A stretch of DNA of 34,773 nt from Candidatus Saccharibacteria bacterium CG_4_10_14_0_2_um_filter_52_9 (GTDB taxonomy: Bacteria; Patescibacteriota; Saccharimonadia; Saccharimonadales; UBA4665): contig PFOA01000041.1 of the NCBI GenBank assembly GCA_002792275.1, forward strand, positions 1 through 34,773. Reading direction: 5' to 3'. The notes below the pieces were generated by a model. That model was not told the DNA's origin, did not search any database, and saw only the letters and a list, made by a program, of their open reading frames with translations. Numbering within the stretch: position 1 is the first letter of the stretch; each line of letters starts with the position of its first letter. Made by a program: the position numbers and the translations under genes. This document shows, piece after piece, positions 8,869 to 16,891 of this stretch.

Positions 8869-9181
8869 ATGAATCGGCAAGAAGTTGAATCGGCAATTGA
8901 CACGCTCGGCGATAAACACCACCTATGTTTTGACTGTTAAAAAGCAGGGTGACGTAAGAAGTCTAGCAACCCAAATTACAGACGATCTATCCGGACAGAA
9001 TGTGCTTTTAGTGGAAGATATTTTGGAAACCGGTAAAAGTTTACAAACAGCACTCAAATATCTGAAATCCAAGGGAGCGAACGTTCGCACTGCCGCTATA
9101 TATGTTCTGCCCGATTCAGAAGTAAAACCCGATTTTTATCTGAGCGAAGAAACTGGTGCGATTATATTTCCGTGGGACTAG
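8869..9181 (+). pseudogene. Phosphoribosyltransferase with internal deletion and frame break
   Basis: Two base pairs after ahcY, an ATG at 8869 opens a frame starting MNRQEVESAIDTLGDK, as expected for a small purine-type phosphoribosyltransferase, but it stops at 8940. A second frame picks up at about 8918 with TYVLTVKKQG and runs to the natural end (PDFYLSEETGAIIFPWD) at 9181, including the PRPP loop VLLVEDILETGKSL. About 35 codons between the two parts, including the pyrophosphate loop, are missing and the frame is shifted. An 11-base direct repeat (TGAATCGGCAA at 8870 and 8887) lies in the surviving front. An intact gene would have fitted nucleotide salvage. It should now be inactive. Confidence 0.75.
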
Positions 9182-9546
9182 CTCAGCCACCCCCTTATTG
9201 TAGTCTCATCATTTAACATAGCTTTTAATAGACCCTCTGTGTTTTTAAAAGTCTGGTTCGGACGGTGATAATGACTGAGTATCACTTTTAAGCGTTCACC
9301 ATAGTAATCCTCATCGGGGATATCGAGCAGGTGGGCCTCCACCCGGCGGACGTTATCGCCCATAGTGGTGGGCGTACCCACAAAAATCAGCGCCGGGTGG
9401 TGCTTATACCCTGCCAGATCGGCAAAACCAAAATAGACACCGTCTTGCAGATCGGTCTCGATGGCTAGGTTGGCGGTAGGGTAACCGAGTTTACGGCCAT
9501 TACCTTGGAATTGAACAACGATGCCGCTGAGTGTGGCTGGTTTCAT
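9178..9546 (-). CDS. ribF: Stand-alone riboflavin kinase
   Basis: A 122-residue protein that matches only the C-terminal kinase half of bacterial RibF: it phosphorylates riboflavin to FMN with ATP. The hallmark GNGRKLGYPTANL (16-28) binds nucleotide and Mg2+, and GVYFGFADLAG, KHHPALIFVGTPTT and VEAHLLD follow in the usual order. The FAD synthetase half present in ordinary bifunctional RibF is absent and is not seen elsewhere in the window. The C-terminus is slightly shorter than usual but carries the final helix. FMN from this enzyme could feed the flavoproteins and ApbE at 264-2317. A TATAAT box six bases before the ATG predicts a leaderless message. Its stop overlaps that of the broken phosphoribosyltransferase. 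Confidence 0.85.
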   Translation of the reverse strand: MKPATLSGIVVQFQGNGRKLGYPTANLAIETDLQDGVYFGFADLAGYKHHPALIFVGTPTTMGDNVRRVEAHLLDIPDEDYYGERLKVILSHYHRPNQTFKNTEGLLKAMLNDETTIRGWLS

Positions 9547-9552
9547 AGTTAT

Positions 9553-9558
9553 ATTATA
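9553..9558 (-). promoter_or_regulatory. -10 box of ribF, leaderless
   Basis: TATAAT on the minus strand, six bases before the ATG at 9546. No matching -35 box at 17 bases. Confidence 0.55.
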
Positions 9559-9614
9559 CGTGGCTTCCCGTTACTGCATACTCGTTAGGCTTAGAGTATG
9601 CACTGGGTATGTAG

Positions 9615-9623
9615 TGATAAGAT
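9615..9623 (+). promoter_or_regulatory. Extended -10 box of the ExoD-like gene
   Basis: TG-A-TAAGAT, seven bases before the ATG at 9631. TAAGAT matches four of six consensus bases and the TG supports an extended -10. It predicts a leaderless message and favours 9631 over the upstream start at 9598. Confidence 0.35.
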
Positions 9624-9630
9624 AGTTGAT

Positions 9631-10248
9631 ATGCCCCACCGCAAACTTAAACCGCAACCGACCCTAAGCCATGAGCTCAAACAGTGGCTAAAGGCCGAAA
9701 ACGACAAGACCTTGGCGGCTTTTAACGATGTCTTTGCCGAAAAGTCGTTTGCCATCACTTTTCTGCTGTTGCTGGCCCTGCCGGCACTGCCGATTCCCAC
9801 CGGTGGCGTAACCCATGTTACCGAACTCATAGCCATGTTACTCAGTCTGGAGCTTATAATCGGCCGCAAAACCATCTGGCTACCCAAGCGCTGGCTGAAA
9901 ACCGATATGGGCAAAGTGATGCAGGGCAAGGCGGCTCAGAAGCTGATTGGTGTTATAACCTGGTTTGAGCGCCTGTCGCGCCGGCGCTGGAGTGGCTTTT
10001 TGGTGTTACGACCAGTGGTTTCTGTAACCGCTCTGCTGATTCTGATCTTCACCGTGGCGGCCTTTGTGGCGCCGCCGTTCTCCGGGCTGGACACCCTGCC
10101 GGCACTCGGCGTGGTGGTAATGTCACTGGGGATTATCCTGGAGGACGCACTGGTTGTTTTTGCCGGGATATTGATCGGCTCTGGCGGTATAGCAGTAGAG
10201 ATTGCTGCCGGCACAGCGCTATACAGCGGTCTGACGCACTTTTTCTAG
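9631..10248 (+). CDS. ExoD-like membrane protein
   Basis: A 205-residue protein resembling the ExoD family, named for a Rhizobium exopolysaccharide phenotype; the biochemical role of the family is not established. A polar N-terminal part (LSHELKQWLKAENDKTLAAF) leads to FAEKSFAITFLLLLALPALP and PIPTGGVTHVTELIAMLLSL, the conserved ExoD region with its Pro/Gly-rich turn between helices. IGRKTIWLPKRWLK follows and then three further hydrophobic helices. The frame is open from 9598, but homology starts near 9631 and a -10 box lies directly in front of this ATG. The gene is divergent from ribF and its stop overlaps that of the GNAT gene. Confidence 0.75.
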   Translation: MPHRKLKPQPTLSHELKQWLKAENDKTLAAFNDVFAEKSFAITFLLLLALPALPIPTGGVTHVTELIAMLLSLELIIGRKTIWLPKRWLKTDMGKVMQGKAAQKLIGVITWFERLSRRRWSGFLVLRPVVSVTALLILIFTVAAFVAPPFSGLDTLPALGVVVMSLGIILEDALVVFAGILIGSGGIAVEIAAGTALYSGLTHFF

Positions 10249-10877
10249 TTCGAAAGCTGGCTGTCGGGGAGTGACATGAACAGCCGGGTATCGGCTACGG
10301 TTTCGCCGTTAGCGGTTGGACGCTCGCCGGCCTCTTGGTCAACGTCTACAAAACCGATTTTGTGATAAACGTGAACTGCTCCGCCATTGGACTGCCAGGT
10401 TTCCAGCCACATATTTCTGGCGCCGTACAACGATGCCGAACCCAGCACGATTAGGCGGGCGAAAGGCGTTGCCAAGCCCTGCCCCTGGCCGATTTCACCG
10501 ATGCGAAGCGCGAAAGTCGTTTCGCCGCCGGGTACATGCAAGCTGGTACCTGAACCCACCCAGCCGTAACCGGCCAATTGCAGACCGCCGGCATTGCGCT
10601 TAAATAGCAGGAAAGTAGCCCGCTCTTTGGACAGCCAGTCTTTTGTGGCCTCCTGGCTGGCAAAGCGCTTGCCGGAATCATTGGGGCAATACTCACGAAT
10701 CGCCAGTTCTAGCGCCATATTTATAATCGCCTCAGCGTACTCCGGTGTCAGGCCAAAGTGGATCTCGTAGCCCTGCTCGGCTAAACGCTCAATATCCTGG
10801 CGGGCAGTCTCGCTCAACTGATCGGGCGACAGCGGACGCGCGATATCCGAAAAGCTACTCGGGAAAGCGTGGCTCAT
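10245..10877 (-). CDS. GNAT-family N-acetyltransferase
   Basis: A 210-residue protein with a GNAT domain in its C-terminal two thirds. The beta-4/acetyl-CoA pyrophosphate loop reads LRIGEIGQGQGLATPFARLI, and the closing strand and helix read NMWLETWQSNGGAVHVYHKI followed by GF, the usual end of the fold. The substrate cannot be read from sequence. It overlaps glmM by an ATGA and is the last gene of the ATP-citrate lyase-glmM operon, so it would consume acetyl-CoA made by the lyase. A role in acetylating an amino sugar or a protein is possible but unproven. The first 60 residues are helical and unassigned. Confidence 0.75.
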   Translation of the reverse strand: MSHAFPSSFSDIARPLSPDQLSETARQDIERLAEQGYEIHFGLTPEYAEAIINMALELAIREYCPNDSGKRFASQEATKDWLSKERATFLLFKRNAGGLQLAGYGWVGSGTSLHVPGGETTFALRIGEIGQGQGLATPFARLIVLGSASLYGARNMWLETWQSNGGAVHVYHKIGFVDVDQEAGERPTANGETVADTRLFMSLPDSQLSN

Positions 10878-12169
10878 AACAGCTCCTCGAGTTTGGCGGC
10901 GATCTGTTCGGCCAGAGTCTGGGCATCCGGGGCTTCAACCATAACACGAGCCAGTGGTTCGGTACCCGATGGCCGAATCAGTAAGCGGCCATTGTCTCCC
11001 AATTGATTAACTTGTTCAGTAATGAAGGCCTGCACTTCTGGCGACGCCAGACGCGACTTGTCGGTCAGCTTAATATTTACCAGTGCCTGGGGCAGGATCG
11101 GTATGTCATCAAACCACTGAGCCAGGCTGTGTCCCGAGGCGGCCACAGCCTTGACGGTTTGAACGGCGGCCAGCATGCCATCACCGGTGGCTAACAGATC
11201 GGGCAGGATTATGTGTCCGGCCTGCTCGCCGCCCAGATGATAGCCGGTTTTACCGAGTTCTTCCAGTACGTAGCGGTCGCCGACATCGGAACGTTCCACT
11301 TCTACACCATGGTCGCGCAGGGCATTCTCTACCCCCAGATTGGTCATAACGGTTACCACCACACCCTTGAGATTGCCGCAGACTGCCAGGATGTACATGA
11401 TGTGATCGCCAGTAAGTAGGCGGCCTTGGCCATCAATCAACATTACCCGATCGGCGTCACCGTCCAGAGCGATGCCCATATCGAGTTTATCGGCCACTAC
11501 CCTGGCCGCTAAGGCCTTGGTATTGGTGGCTCCACAGCTCTCGTTGATGTTTTGGCCGTCCGGAGCATCGGATAATGACGTTACTGTGGCACCCAGGCGC
11601 GTAAACACCCGCTCGGCCAGGCCGGAACCGGCACCGTTGGCGCTATCAATCGCCAGATTAACACCATCAAGTTTGAGCCCGTCGGCACTTGCCACCAAGA
11701 AGTTTTCATAATCACCGACTAATTGGTCGTTATCGTCTGCCAGCCCGCCGTCGCGCTCGGGGCAGCCATCGACAATTAACTTGTTAAGGGTGGCCTCGGT
11801 GGCATCATTTAATTTACCTCCTTTGGCAGTAAACACCTTAACGCCGTTGTACTGGCGCGGATTGTGGCTGGCGGTCACCATAACGCCGACTACGAATTCA
11901 TCGCCCTGACGAGTCAGATAAGCTAAACCGGGGGTTGGCAGAACGCCGGCGAATGTCACATGAACGCCGGCCTTGTTGAGCCCTTCGGTAAGAGCTTTTA
12001 TCAGTCCGGCCGAGGATTCCCGCGGGTCACAACCCATAACTACGCGCTGACCGGGCTCGGCAAAATGTGTGCCCACGGCCATGCCGATGCGCACCGCCCC
12101 GTCATGATCCAGCGGATAGTCTCCGGCCAGGCCGCGAACACCATCGGTACCGAATAAATCTCTACTCAT
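10874..12169 (-). CDS. glmM: Phosphoglucosamine mutase
   Basis: It interconverts glucosamine-6-phosphate and glucosamine-1-phosphate on the way to UDP-GlcNAc and peptidoglycan. All four family loops are present: phosphoserine loop TASHNPRQYNG (Ser101), metal loop DGDADR (236-241), sugar loop GEQAGH (314-319, the GlmM form rather than a phosphomannomutase form) and phosphate loop RPSGTEP (399-405). Length (431 aa) is close to the usual 445. The start ATG overlaps the end of the citrate lyase alpha gene and the stop overlaps the GNAT start, so translation is probably coupled along the operon. Confidence 0.95.
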   Translation of the reverse strand: MSRDLFGTDGVRGLAGDYPLDHDGAVRIGMAVGTHFAEPGQRVVMGCDPRESSAGLIKALTEGLNKAGVHVTFAGVLPTPGLAYLTRQGDEFVVGVMVTASHNPRQYNGVKVFTAKGGKLNDATEATLNKLIVDGCPERDGGLADDNDQLVGDYENFLVASADGLKLDGVNLAIDSANGAGSGLAERVFTRLGATVTSLSDAPDGQNINESCGATNTKALAARVVADKLDMGIALDGDADRVMLIDGQGRLLTGDHIMYILAVCGNLKGVVVTVMTNLGVENALRDHGVEVERSDVGDRYVLEELGKTGYHLGGEQAGHIILPDLLATGDGMLAAVQTVKAVAASGHSLAQWFDDIPILPQALVNIKLTDKSRLASPEVQAFITEQVNQLGDNGRLLIRPSGTEPLARVMVEAPDAQTLAEQIAAKLEELL

Positions 12170-13950
12170 GAAGGTATATAGGTGATGTCGTCTTCGCCCA
12201 GGCGCAACAACCCCTCATCGTGGCGGCGCTGATCCAGGTAATGAGCCATTAAACCGGCTGACCGGCTCAATATAAAGATAGCGTTAAAAAATTCTATGTC
12301 GACCAGTTCACGAAGTTTATCCGGGCTGTAGTCCAGCTCTGACTCTAGTATATCGAGCAGCATGGCGGCGATAGTTCCATCGACATTGAGGATCAGGTTA
12401 GCCTTTTTAGAGGTTGTAACTGCTTCGACTCCCTGGGCAAATTTTAGATAGCGGTCACCGTTACTATTGTTAGAAAACTGCTCTGTTAAGGCCTTGACCC
12501 GGGGGTCGGGCGTGTCAATCCGGTATTTTTTATGTCCGATGCCGGGAATGATGCCGCCATTGGCGGTGAACCCGGCTACGAAGGCTTTTGGCTCGGTGTC
12601 ACTGCCTGCGCCTTCCAGCCAGGCGTCGGCGGCGGCGTTAACAGCGCCGCCAAACCGCGGACCGATGGTCAGTAGGCCGGCCGTTAAACTGGAGGCCAGA
12701 TCCTTACCGGCCCGGGCGGCTACTATGGTATTCACGGCTCCCGAAACGTAAGGACCGTGATCCGCTAGCAAGCGTAGGATATAATCACTGAATTCGATGA
12801 CTTTTGGTGAGGTAATCTGCTGTCCGAGCAGTAAGGAGATGTCCAGTCCGGCCAGACTATTCTCATTTACAACGCTCAACAACTCTTTGCCTAACAGGTG
12901 CACGCCGCCGTTAATATCACCTGAAATACGACTGACAATCATAGCTTTACTCCTTTGTTTAATTGGCCGATGTGGTTTGGCCTGATGGCTACCGGTTTCG
13001 GCCTGGGCTGATAAATCGGTAGCCAGTTCACCGAATACATCCATTACCTTGGCGCCGGCTGTCCGCAAAGCCTCCTTTTTGGCTTGGGCACTCTCGCTTT
13101 GGTTAGCGGCCATGGCTTTAGCATGTCCAAATTGCGGCGGCTGATCGAATAACCCGGCGACGGTTCCGGCTATATAGGCGATGACCGGCTTAGTGACCTT
13201 GCCGCTCTTCATGAGGTCGGCTAGGATATACTCGTCGTCGCCGCCCAGTTCGCCAAAGTAGACAATCTGCCTGGTTCGCTGATCGCTTTCGGCCAGCAGA
13301 AAGGCCTGGGCAGGTGTGGTGATCGGATTGCGATCGCCGCCGAGCGCCAGCGCAAAAGAAACCCCCAAGCCGGCCCCGGTAACAGTGTGTATCAGCTCGT
13401 TCACCATGCCGCCCGAGGTAGAGATTACCGCCGTGTCGCCGCCAGAGAAGATATTGGCGGCCACCAGTTGCGGATATTGCGTGCCGCCGATGGCGCCAAG
13501 TTTCATGACCCCAGGAACCAGCAACCCAACCGACGCCGGCCCGGCCACAAGCACATCGTGTTGCTCGGCCAAGGCCGCAACCTGCAGGGCGTGAACCTCG
13601 GGAACCTGCTCGGCAAAGATATTGGCGACCTGTAAATTAGGCAGTAGTTCAAACGTTTCTGTCATGCTGGCCAGCACACGCCGCGCCGACTGTACGTTTA
13701 ATAGACCGGTGGCTTGTTGGCGCAGTTGTTCCGGTACTTTGGCAAGTTTGGCGTAGACCGGCACCATAATTTCATCATGCCCCCAAAAAAACCGCTCCTG
13801 TTTACGGCCAGCGCTGACAATGGCCACTAAATTGGGTGCGCTATGACCCAGACAATAATTGTAATCGAGCATCGACTGGATGATCCCCGGATGCGACCCT
13901 AAACTTATAATGACCGGTTCCAGGTTTTGCAGATCCAGCTCTTTACTCAT
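12166..13950 (-). CDS. aclA: ATP-citrate lyase, alpha (SucD-like plus citryl-CoA lyase) subunit
   Basis: With AclB it converts citrate, CoA and ATP to acetyl-CoA, oxaloacetate, ADP and phosphate. Residues 1-310 are succinyl-CoA-synthetase alpha-like, with the phosphohistidine motif QFGHAKAMAANQSES (His276). Residues 335-594 match the citrate-synthase-like lyase domain. The three catalytic residues are kept: His398 in ADHGPYVSGA, His473 in GIGHKKY and Asp524 in NVDG. The ATG at 13948-13950 is chosen over the start at 13983 because AGGAGGTG lies five or six bases upstream and it overlaps the aclB stop by only eight bases. A two-subunit enzyme of this kind is typical of organisms with a reductive TCA cycle. 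No other cycle enzyme is in the window, so acetyl-CoA supply is the likeliest role. Confidence 0.9.
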   Translation of the reverse strand: MSKELDLQNLEPVIISLGSHPGIIQSMLDYNYCLGHSAPNLVAIVSAGRKQERFFWGHDEIMVPVYAKLAKVPEQLRQQATGLLNVQSARRVLASMTETFELLPNLQVANIFAEQVPEVHALQVAALAEQHDVLVAGPASVGLLVPGVMKLGAIGGTQYPQLVAANIFSGGDTAVISTSGGMVNELIHTVTGAGLGVSFALALGGDRNPITTPAQAFLLAESDQRTRQIVYFGELGGDDEYILADLMKSGKVTKPVIAYIAGTVAGLFDQPPQFGHAKAMAANQSESAQAKKEALRTAGAKVMDVFGELATDLSAQAETGSHQAKPHRPIKQRSKAMIVSRISGDINGGVHLLGKELLSVVNENSLAGLDISLLLGQQITSPKVIEFSDYILRLLADHGPYVSGAVNTIVAARAGKDLASSLTAGLLTIGPRFGGAVNAAADAWLEGAGSDTEPKAFVAGFTANGGIIPGIGHKKYRIDTPDPRVKALTEQFSNNSNGDRYLKFAQGVEAVTTSKKANLILNVDGTIAAMLLDILESELDYSPDKLRELVDIEFFNAIFILSRSAGLMAHYLDQRRHDEGLLRLGEDDITYIPS

Positions 13951-15133
13951 GATCCACCTCCTGCAGAGCCTCTTTAACGGCATCCGTTAACGGTACGTCC
14001 GGATCATGCACAGCACCTAGCAGACCGTGTTTAGCTAAGGCGACTTCCATGTTGGCCAAGCCGGCTTCCTGGTTTGGGCCGCCGCGGCGGACAAAAATTT
14101 TGACACCGGCGGCCTGTAATTTATCGGCGACTTCGTCGATGGCCTTGATGACACCGGCGAAGGTTTTATTAACATCTGTAAAATTAGCCACCGCGCCACC
14201 GATAAACAGCACCTTGCGAGAGGCCTGGGACTTCAGAAGTAACTGCAGTAACTGCTTGGTGTATATATAGGTTTCCTCGGCGTTGGGATTGCCGCTGTAC
14301 TCACCATAGTTGGCAAGTTGTTTGCCGTAGCCCTGGTTGTAAACTTCGTCGGCCACCACCACGCTGGCACCGCCGCCGGACAACAGTAAGAATATGCTGC
14401 CATTCGGTTCCAGCACGCTAAGTTTAAGCGAGGCCGGAGAATTGTCATCCAGCTCTTTAACAACCGCCTCTTCGGGAGTTTGATCGTGTCCGCTGTGGCT
14501 ACGGAAATCATCTATCTGCCAACTATCCACAAAAAAGGCCGCCGCATCATCGACCTCAACGGCCGAGTCCAGGATTTGTAAGCCATTCTCACTGGCCAAA
14601 TAAGGGTTGATCTCCATAAAGGCAAAGTAATTATCCAGGAACGCCTGGGTCAGCTGTTGCAATTGCCGGCTGTTAATAGCCGTTTTCTGGGCTAACTGTT
14701 CCCAATCAGTCGCATCATTGACGCGAACTTGCTGAAGGCTGCTGGCTTGCTTTTCGATATCAACCCCGCCGCTGGCCGAAAACTGGAGCATTACTCCCAG
14801 CCGATCAGACATAAAACTTATATAACGCTCGTCGCCCGGAGCATGTTCGGCCATCGGTTCTACAATCAGCCACTGATAGCCTTTAGACTTCAGCTGTTCG
14901 GCGGCCTCGACCAGATCGGCGGCTTTGACATTGAGCGCCACCAGCCCCTGATTAAAGCGACCTTTAACACCTTGATCCACTTTTAGGGCGAAAGTGCCGC
15001 CTGCCTCAATGGCTGACTGTAGTTGGGCAGGTAAGGGCGCCTCGATATCGACAGACCAGCCCTTGTAAGGCAGTTCGAGGGCTTTAGAAATAATGGTTTT
15101 GGCCCGGTATTCTGACAACTTCTGGCGCGGCAT
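13943..15133 (-). CDS. aclB: ATP-citrate lyase, beta (ATP-grasp, citrate-binding) subunit
   Basis: A 396-residue partner of AclA. It carries the ATP-grasp domain at the N-terminus (ending near FAFMEINPYL) and then the CoA/citrate-binding domain with LSGGGASVVVADEV, GGAVANFTDVNKTF and the citrate-contacting VRRGGPNQEAGL. These match the ATP-citrate lyase form rather than succinyl-CoA synthetase beta. The frame opens at an ATG at 15145, but that ATG lies inside the promoter's TATGAT box. The fifth codon ATG (15131-15133), seven bases after the box, is therefore taken as the start, giving MPRQKLSEYRAK. It is the first gene of the aclB-aclA-glmM-GNAT operon. Confidence 0.88.
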   Translation of the reverse strand: MPRQKLSEYRAKTIISKALELPYKGWSVDIEAPLPAQLQSAIEAGGTFALKVDQGVKGRFNQGLVALNVKAADLVEAAEQLKSKGYQWLIVEPMAEHAPGDERYISFMSDRLGVMLQFSASGGVDIEKQASSLQQVRVNDATDWEQLAQKTAINSRQLQQLTQAFLDNYFAFMEINPYLASENGLQILDSAVEVDDAAAFFVDSWQIDDFRSHSGHDQTPEEAVVKELDDNSPASLKLSVLEPNGSIFLLLSGGGASVVVADEVYNQGYGKQLANYGEYSGNPNAEETYIYTKQLLQLLLKSQASRKVLFIGGAVANFTDVNKTFAGVIKAIDEVADKLQAAGVKIFVRRGGPNQEAGLANMEVALAKHGLLGAVHDPDVPLTDAVKEALQEVDHE

Positions 15134-15140
15134 ATCTACC

Positions 15141-15149
15141 ATCATACCA
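15141..15149 (-). promoter_or_regulatory. Extended -10 promoter of the aclB operon
   Basis: TG-G-TATGAT on the minus strand, seven bases before the ATG at 15133. The box contains the apparent first ATG of the frame, so it decides the start. The message should be leaderless. Confidence 0.6.
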
Positions 15150-15187
15150 AAGCACGTTTAAAAGCGCTTCAGTTTACAGGGCTAGGC

Positions 15188-15385
15188 TTAGTCCTGTAAG
15201 GTCTCTGGCGGATTATCAGGATCAAACTTATCTAATGGGCGGTCAAGAGCATGTCTACGTTCAACCTGTGGTATAGACCCAGGAGCCGCTTGGATAGCAC
15301 CTTCTAAGGCTTTACTGCCAACAGACTGAGGGTCTGTGACGATCGGCTCTCCGTTAGCGGCACTATTTGGATCTTGTTCAGGCAT
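15188..15385 (-). CDS. Small acidic hypothetical protein (65 aa)
   Basis: A short hydrophilic protein rich in Pro, Asp, Glu and Ala, with no membrane segment and no motif that I recognise. The ATG at 15383-15385 is chosen over the upstream start because CAGGAGCAAGTT precedes it, a normal ribosome site, and an extended -10 lies a short distance upstream. The composition suggests an unfolded or accessory protein. It is divergent from the Crp/Fnr gene and could share control with it. It is separate from the aclB operon, whose promoter lies downstream of its stop. Confidence 0.55.
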   Translation of the reverse strand: MPEQDPNSAANGEPIVTDPQSVGSKALEGAIQAAPGSIPQVERRHALDRPLDKFDPDNPPETLQD

Positions 15386-15409
15386 AACTTGCTCCTGTTT
15401 AGGTAGTAA

Positions 15410-15418
15410 ATTGTAACA
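15410..15418 (-). promoter_or_regulatory. Extended -10 promoter of the 65-residue gene
   Basis: TG-T-TACAAT on the minus strand. Predicted start near 15403 leaves a leader of about 18 bases that carries the AGGAG ribosome site. Confidence 0.5.
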
Positions 15419-15458
15419 TGCATACATCGACTGCTTCGGTGTCTCGGGCAACAGGTTG

Positions 15459-15487
15459 TTGCCTTGCTTGCCTCAGGGGTATATACT
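15459..15487 (+). promoter_or_regulatory. Promoter of the crp-sod operon
   Basis: TTGCCT at 15459-15464, a 17-base spacer and TATACT at 15482-15487. Predicted start near 15494 gives a leader of about 24 bases holding AAGGAG. Confidence 0.55.
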
Positions 15488-15517
15488 TCCAGACACCTAA
15501 GGAGCGTGATAATTCCT

Positions 15518-16216
15518 ATGCCGCAAGTTGTCCAATCGGAGAAACTTAAGGCTCTTTTCCAGTCCGGTCGGCTACTGCAATACCAGAAGCACGAGGTGAT
15601 TCTCCGAGCCGGCGATGAGCCGCAAGGCGTTTACCTGATTGAATCCGGGCTGGTCAAGATTTATTCGCTGACCAAACAGGGCGACGAGCACGTGACACAC
15701 TTTTTCGGGCCGGGCGACTTTTTTCCGATGATCTGGATCTTTCGCGGCCATATGCGTGAGGTTTATTATGGAGCGCTGTCGCCGGTTACAATTCGGGTGG
15801 TGACAAAAAAGGCCTTTATGGATCTGGTTAACGATGACCGCGACATCACTTTTGAGCTTCTGGAGGAGATGGTGAAACGCTACCTGCGCTATGCCGGGCG
15901 GATCGATAATCTGCTCTATTCCGACGCCCGGGAGCGCTGTGCCTACCGACTACTGTCCCTGGCCAACCGCTTTGGTAGCAGAACCGACGCCGGCCTGGTT
16001 ATTAATGCCAATATCACCCACGAGGACATGGCTCACTCAATAAACATGACCCGCGAGACGTTCGGGCGAGCCTTTAGCCGTTTTCAGAAGAAGGATGTCA
16101 TCGCTTACGATGATCAACACCGCCTGGTAATCAAAGATCTTGGTGCGCTGATCCATATTATCGGCCGCGAGGAAACCGAAACTCAGTGGCCCGACCTGCT
16201 AAAATATAGTGGTTAA
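15518..16216 (+). CDS. Crp/Fnr-family transcription regulator
   Basis: A 232-residue protein with an N-terminal cyclic-nucleotide-binding-type barrel (about 20-105), a dimer helix (110-135) and a C-terminal winged helix whose recognition part is HEDMAHSINMTRETFGRAFS (168-187). The phosphate-binding cassette Arg of cAMP-binding Crp is not recognisable, and there is no N-terminal Cys cluster as in Fnr, so the signal is unknown. The ATG at 15518 is chosen over the open start at 15464: AAGGAG lies upstream and the earlier start would fall inside the promoter. It is followed 12 bases later by a superoxide dismutase gene, which suggests an oxidative-stress or redox link. Confidence 0.85.
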   Translation: MPQVVQSEKLKALFQSGRLLQYQKHEVILRAGDEPQGVYLIESGLVKIYSLTKQGDEHVTHFFGPGDFFPMIWIFRGHMREVYYGALSPVTIRVVTKKAFMDLVNDDRDITFELLEEMVKRYLRYAGRIDNLLYSDARERCAYRLLSLANRFGSRTDAGLVINANITHEDMAHSINMTRETFGRAFSRFQKKDVIAYDDQHRLVIKDLGALIHIIGREETETQWPDLLKYSG

Positions 16217-16228
16217 CCAGGAGGGCAG

Positions 16229-16828
16229 ATGTTCACACTACCGGATTTAGATTATAGCTACGATGTTTTTGGCAAATACATCAGTAAAGACATCATGGAG
16301 TTGCACCACAGCAAGCACCATCAAACCTATGTCGATAAACTGAATGGGGCTATCGAACAGGCTCCCGAGTTGGCCGGCGAGAGCCTGGAAGAACTTATCA
16401 GCAATCTGGACAACGTGCCCGAGGCGGTGCGCGGCGTAGTCCGCAACCACGGCGGCGGCCATTACAACCATAGTCTGTTCTGGAAGTTCATGTCGCCCGA
16501 CGGCGGCACAGAGCCCGGAGGCACCTTAGGCGACGCCCTCAAGGCCAAATACGGCGATTTTCAGGGCTTTATGGATGCCTTTGGCGATAAGGCGCTGGGC
16601 GTCTTTGGTAGCGGCTGGGTCTGGCTGCAACCCGATCTGTCGATTGTTACCACGCCCAATCAGGATTCACCGCTCAACAGCGGCGGCTCTGCGCCCCTGC
16701 TCGGCCTCGACGTCTGGGAACACGCCTACTACCTAGATTACACCTACAAACGCGCCGACTACATCAAGGCCTGGTGGCACATCGTCAACTGGCACGAAGC
16801 CCAGTCCCGCTACAAAACCGCCAGCTGA
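16229..16828 (+). CDS. sodA: Superoxide dismutase, Mn-type of the Fe/Mn family
   Basis: It dismutates superoxide to oxygen and hydrogen peroxide. Metal ligands are visible as His26 (ELHHSKHHQTY), His81 (GGGHYNHSLFW), Asp161 and His165 (DVWEHAYYLDY). The second-sphere Gln in TTPNQDSPL (145), together with Gly before the second ligand, is the pattern of Mn enzymes; iron-type enzymes carry the Gln elsewhere. Metal use in related enzymes can vary. No signal peptide is seen, so it is cytoplasmic. An AGGAGG site stands a few bases before the ATG. It is co-transcribed with the Crp/Fnr gene. It shows that this organism meets oxygen. Confidence 0.95.
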   Translation: MFTLPDLDYSYDVFGKYISKDIMELHHSKHHQTYVDKLNGAIEQAPELAGESLEELISNLDNVPEAVRGVVRNHGGGHYNHSLFWKFMSPDGGTEPGGTLGDALKAKYGDFQGFMDAFGDKALGVFGSGWVWLQPDLSIVTTPNQDSPLNSGGSAPLLGLDVWEHAYYLDYTYKRADYIKAWWHIVNWHEAQSRYKTAS

Positions 16829-16847
16829 CATTTATTTAGAAAACTAC

Positions 16848-16876
16848 TCGACATAATTACAACATTATGCTATGAT
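16848..16876 (+). promoter_or_regulatory. Promoter of the response regulator-kinase operon
   Basis: TCGACA at 16848-16853, a 17-base spacer and TATGAT at 16871-16876 with an extended TG at 16868-16869. This is one of the best promoters in the window. Predicted start is near 16883. Confidence 0.7.
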
Positions 16877-16891
16877 TGCGGAAAATCAAGA

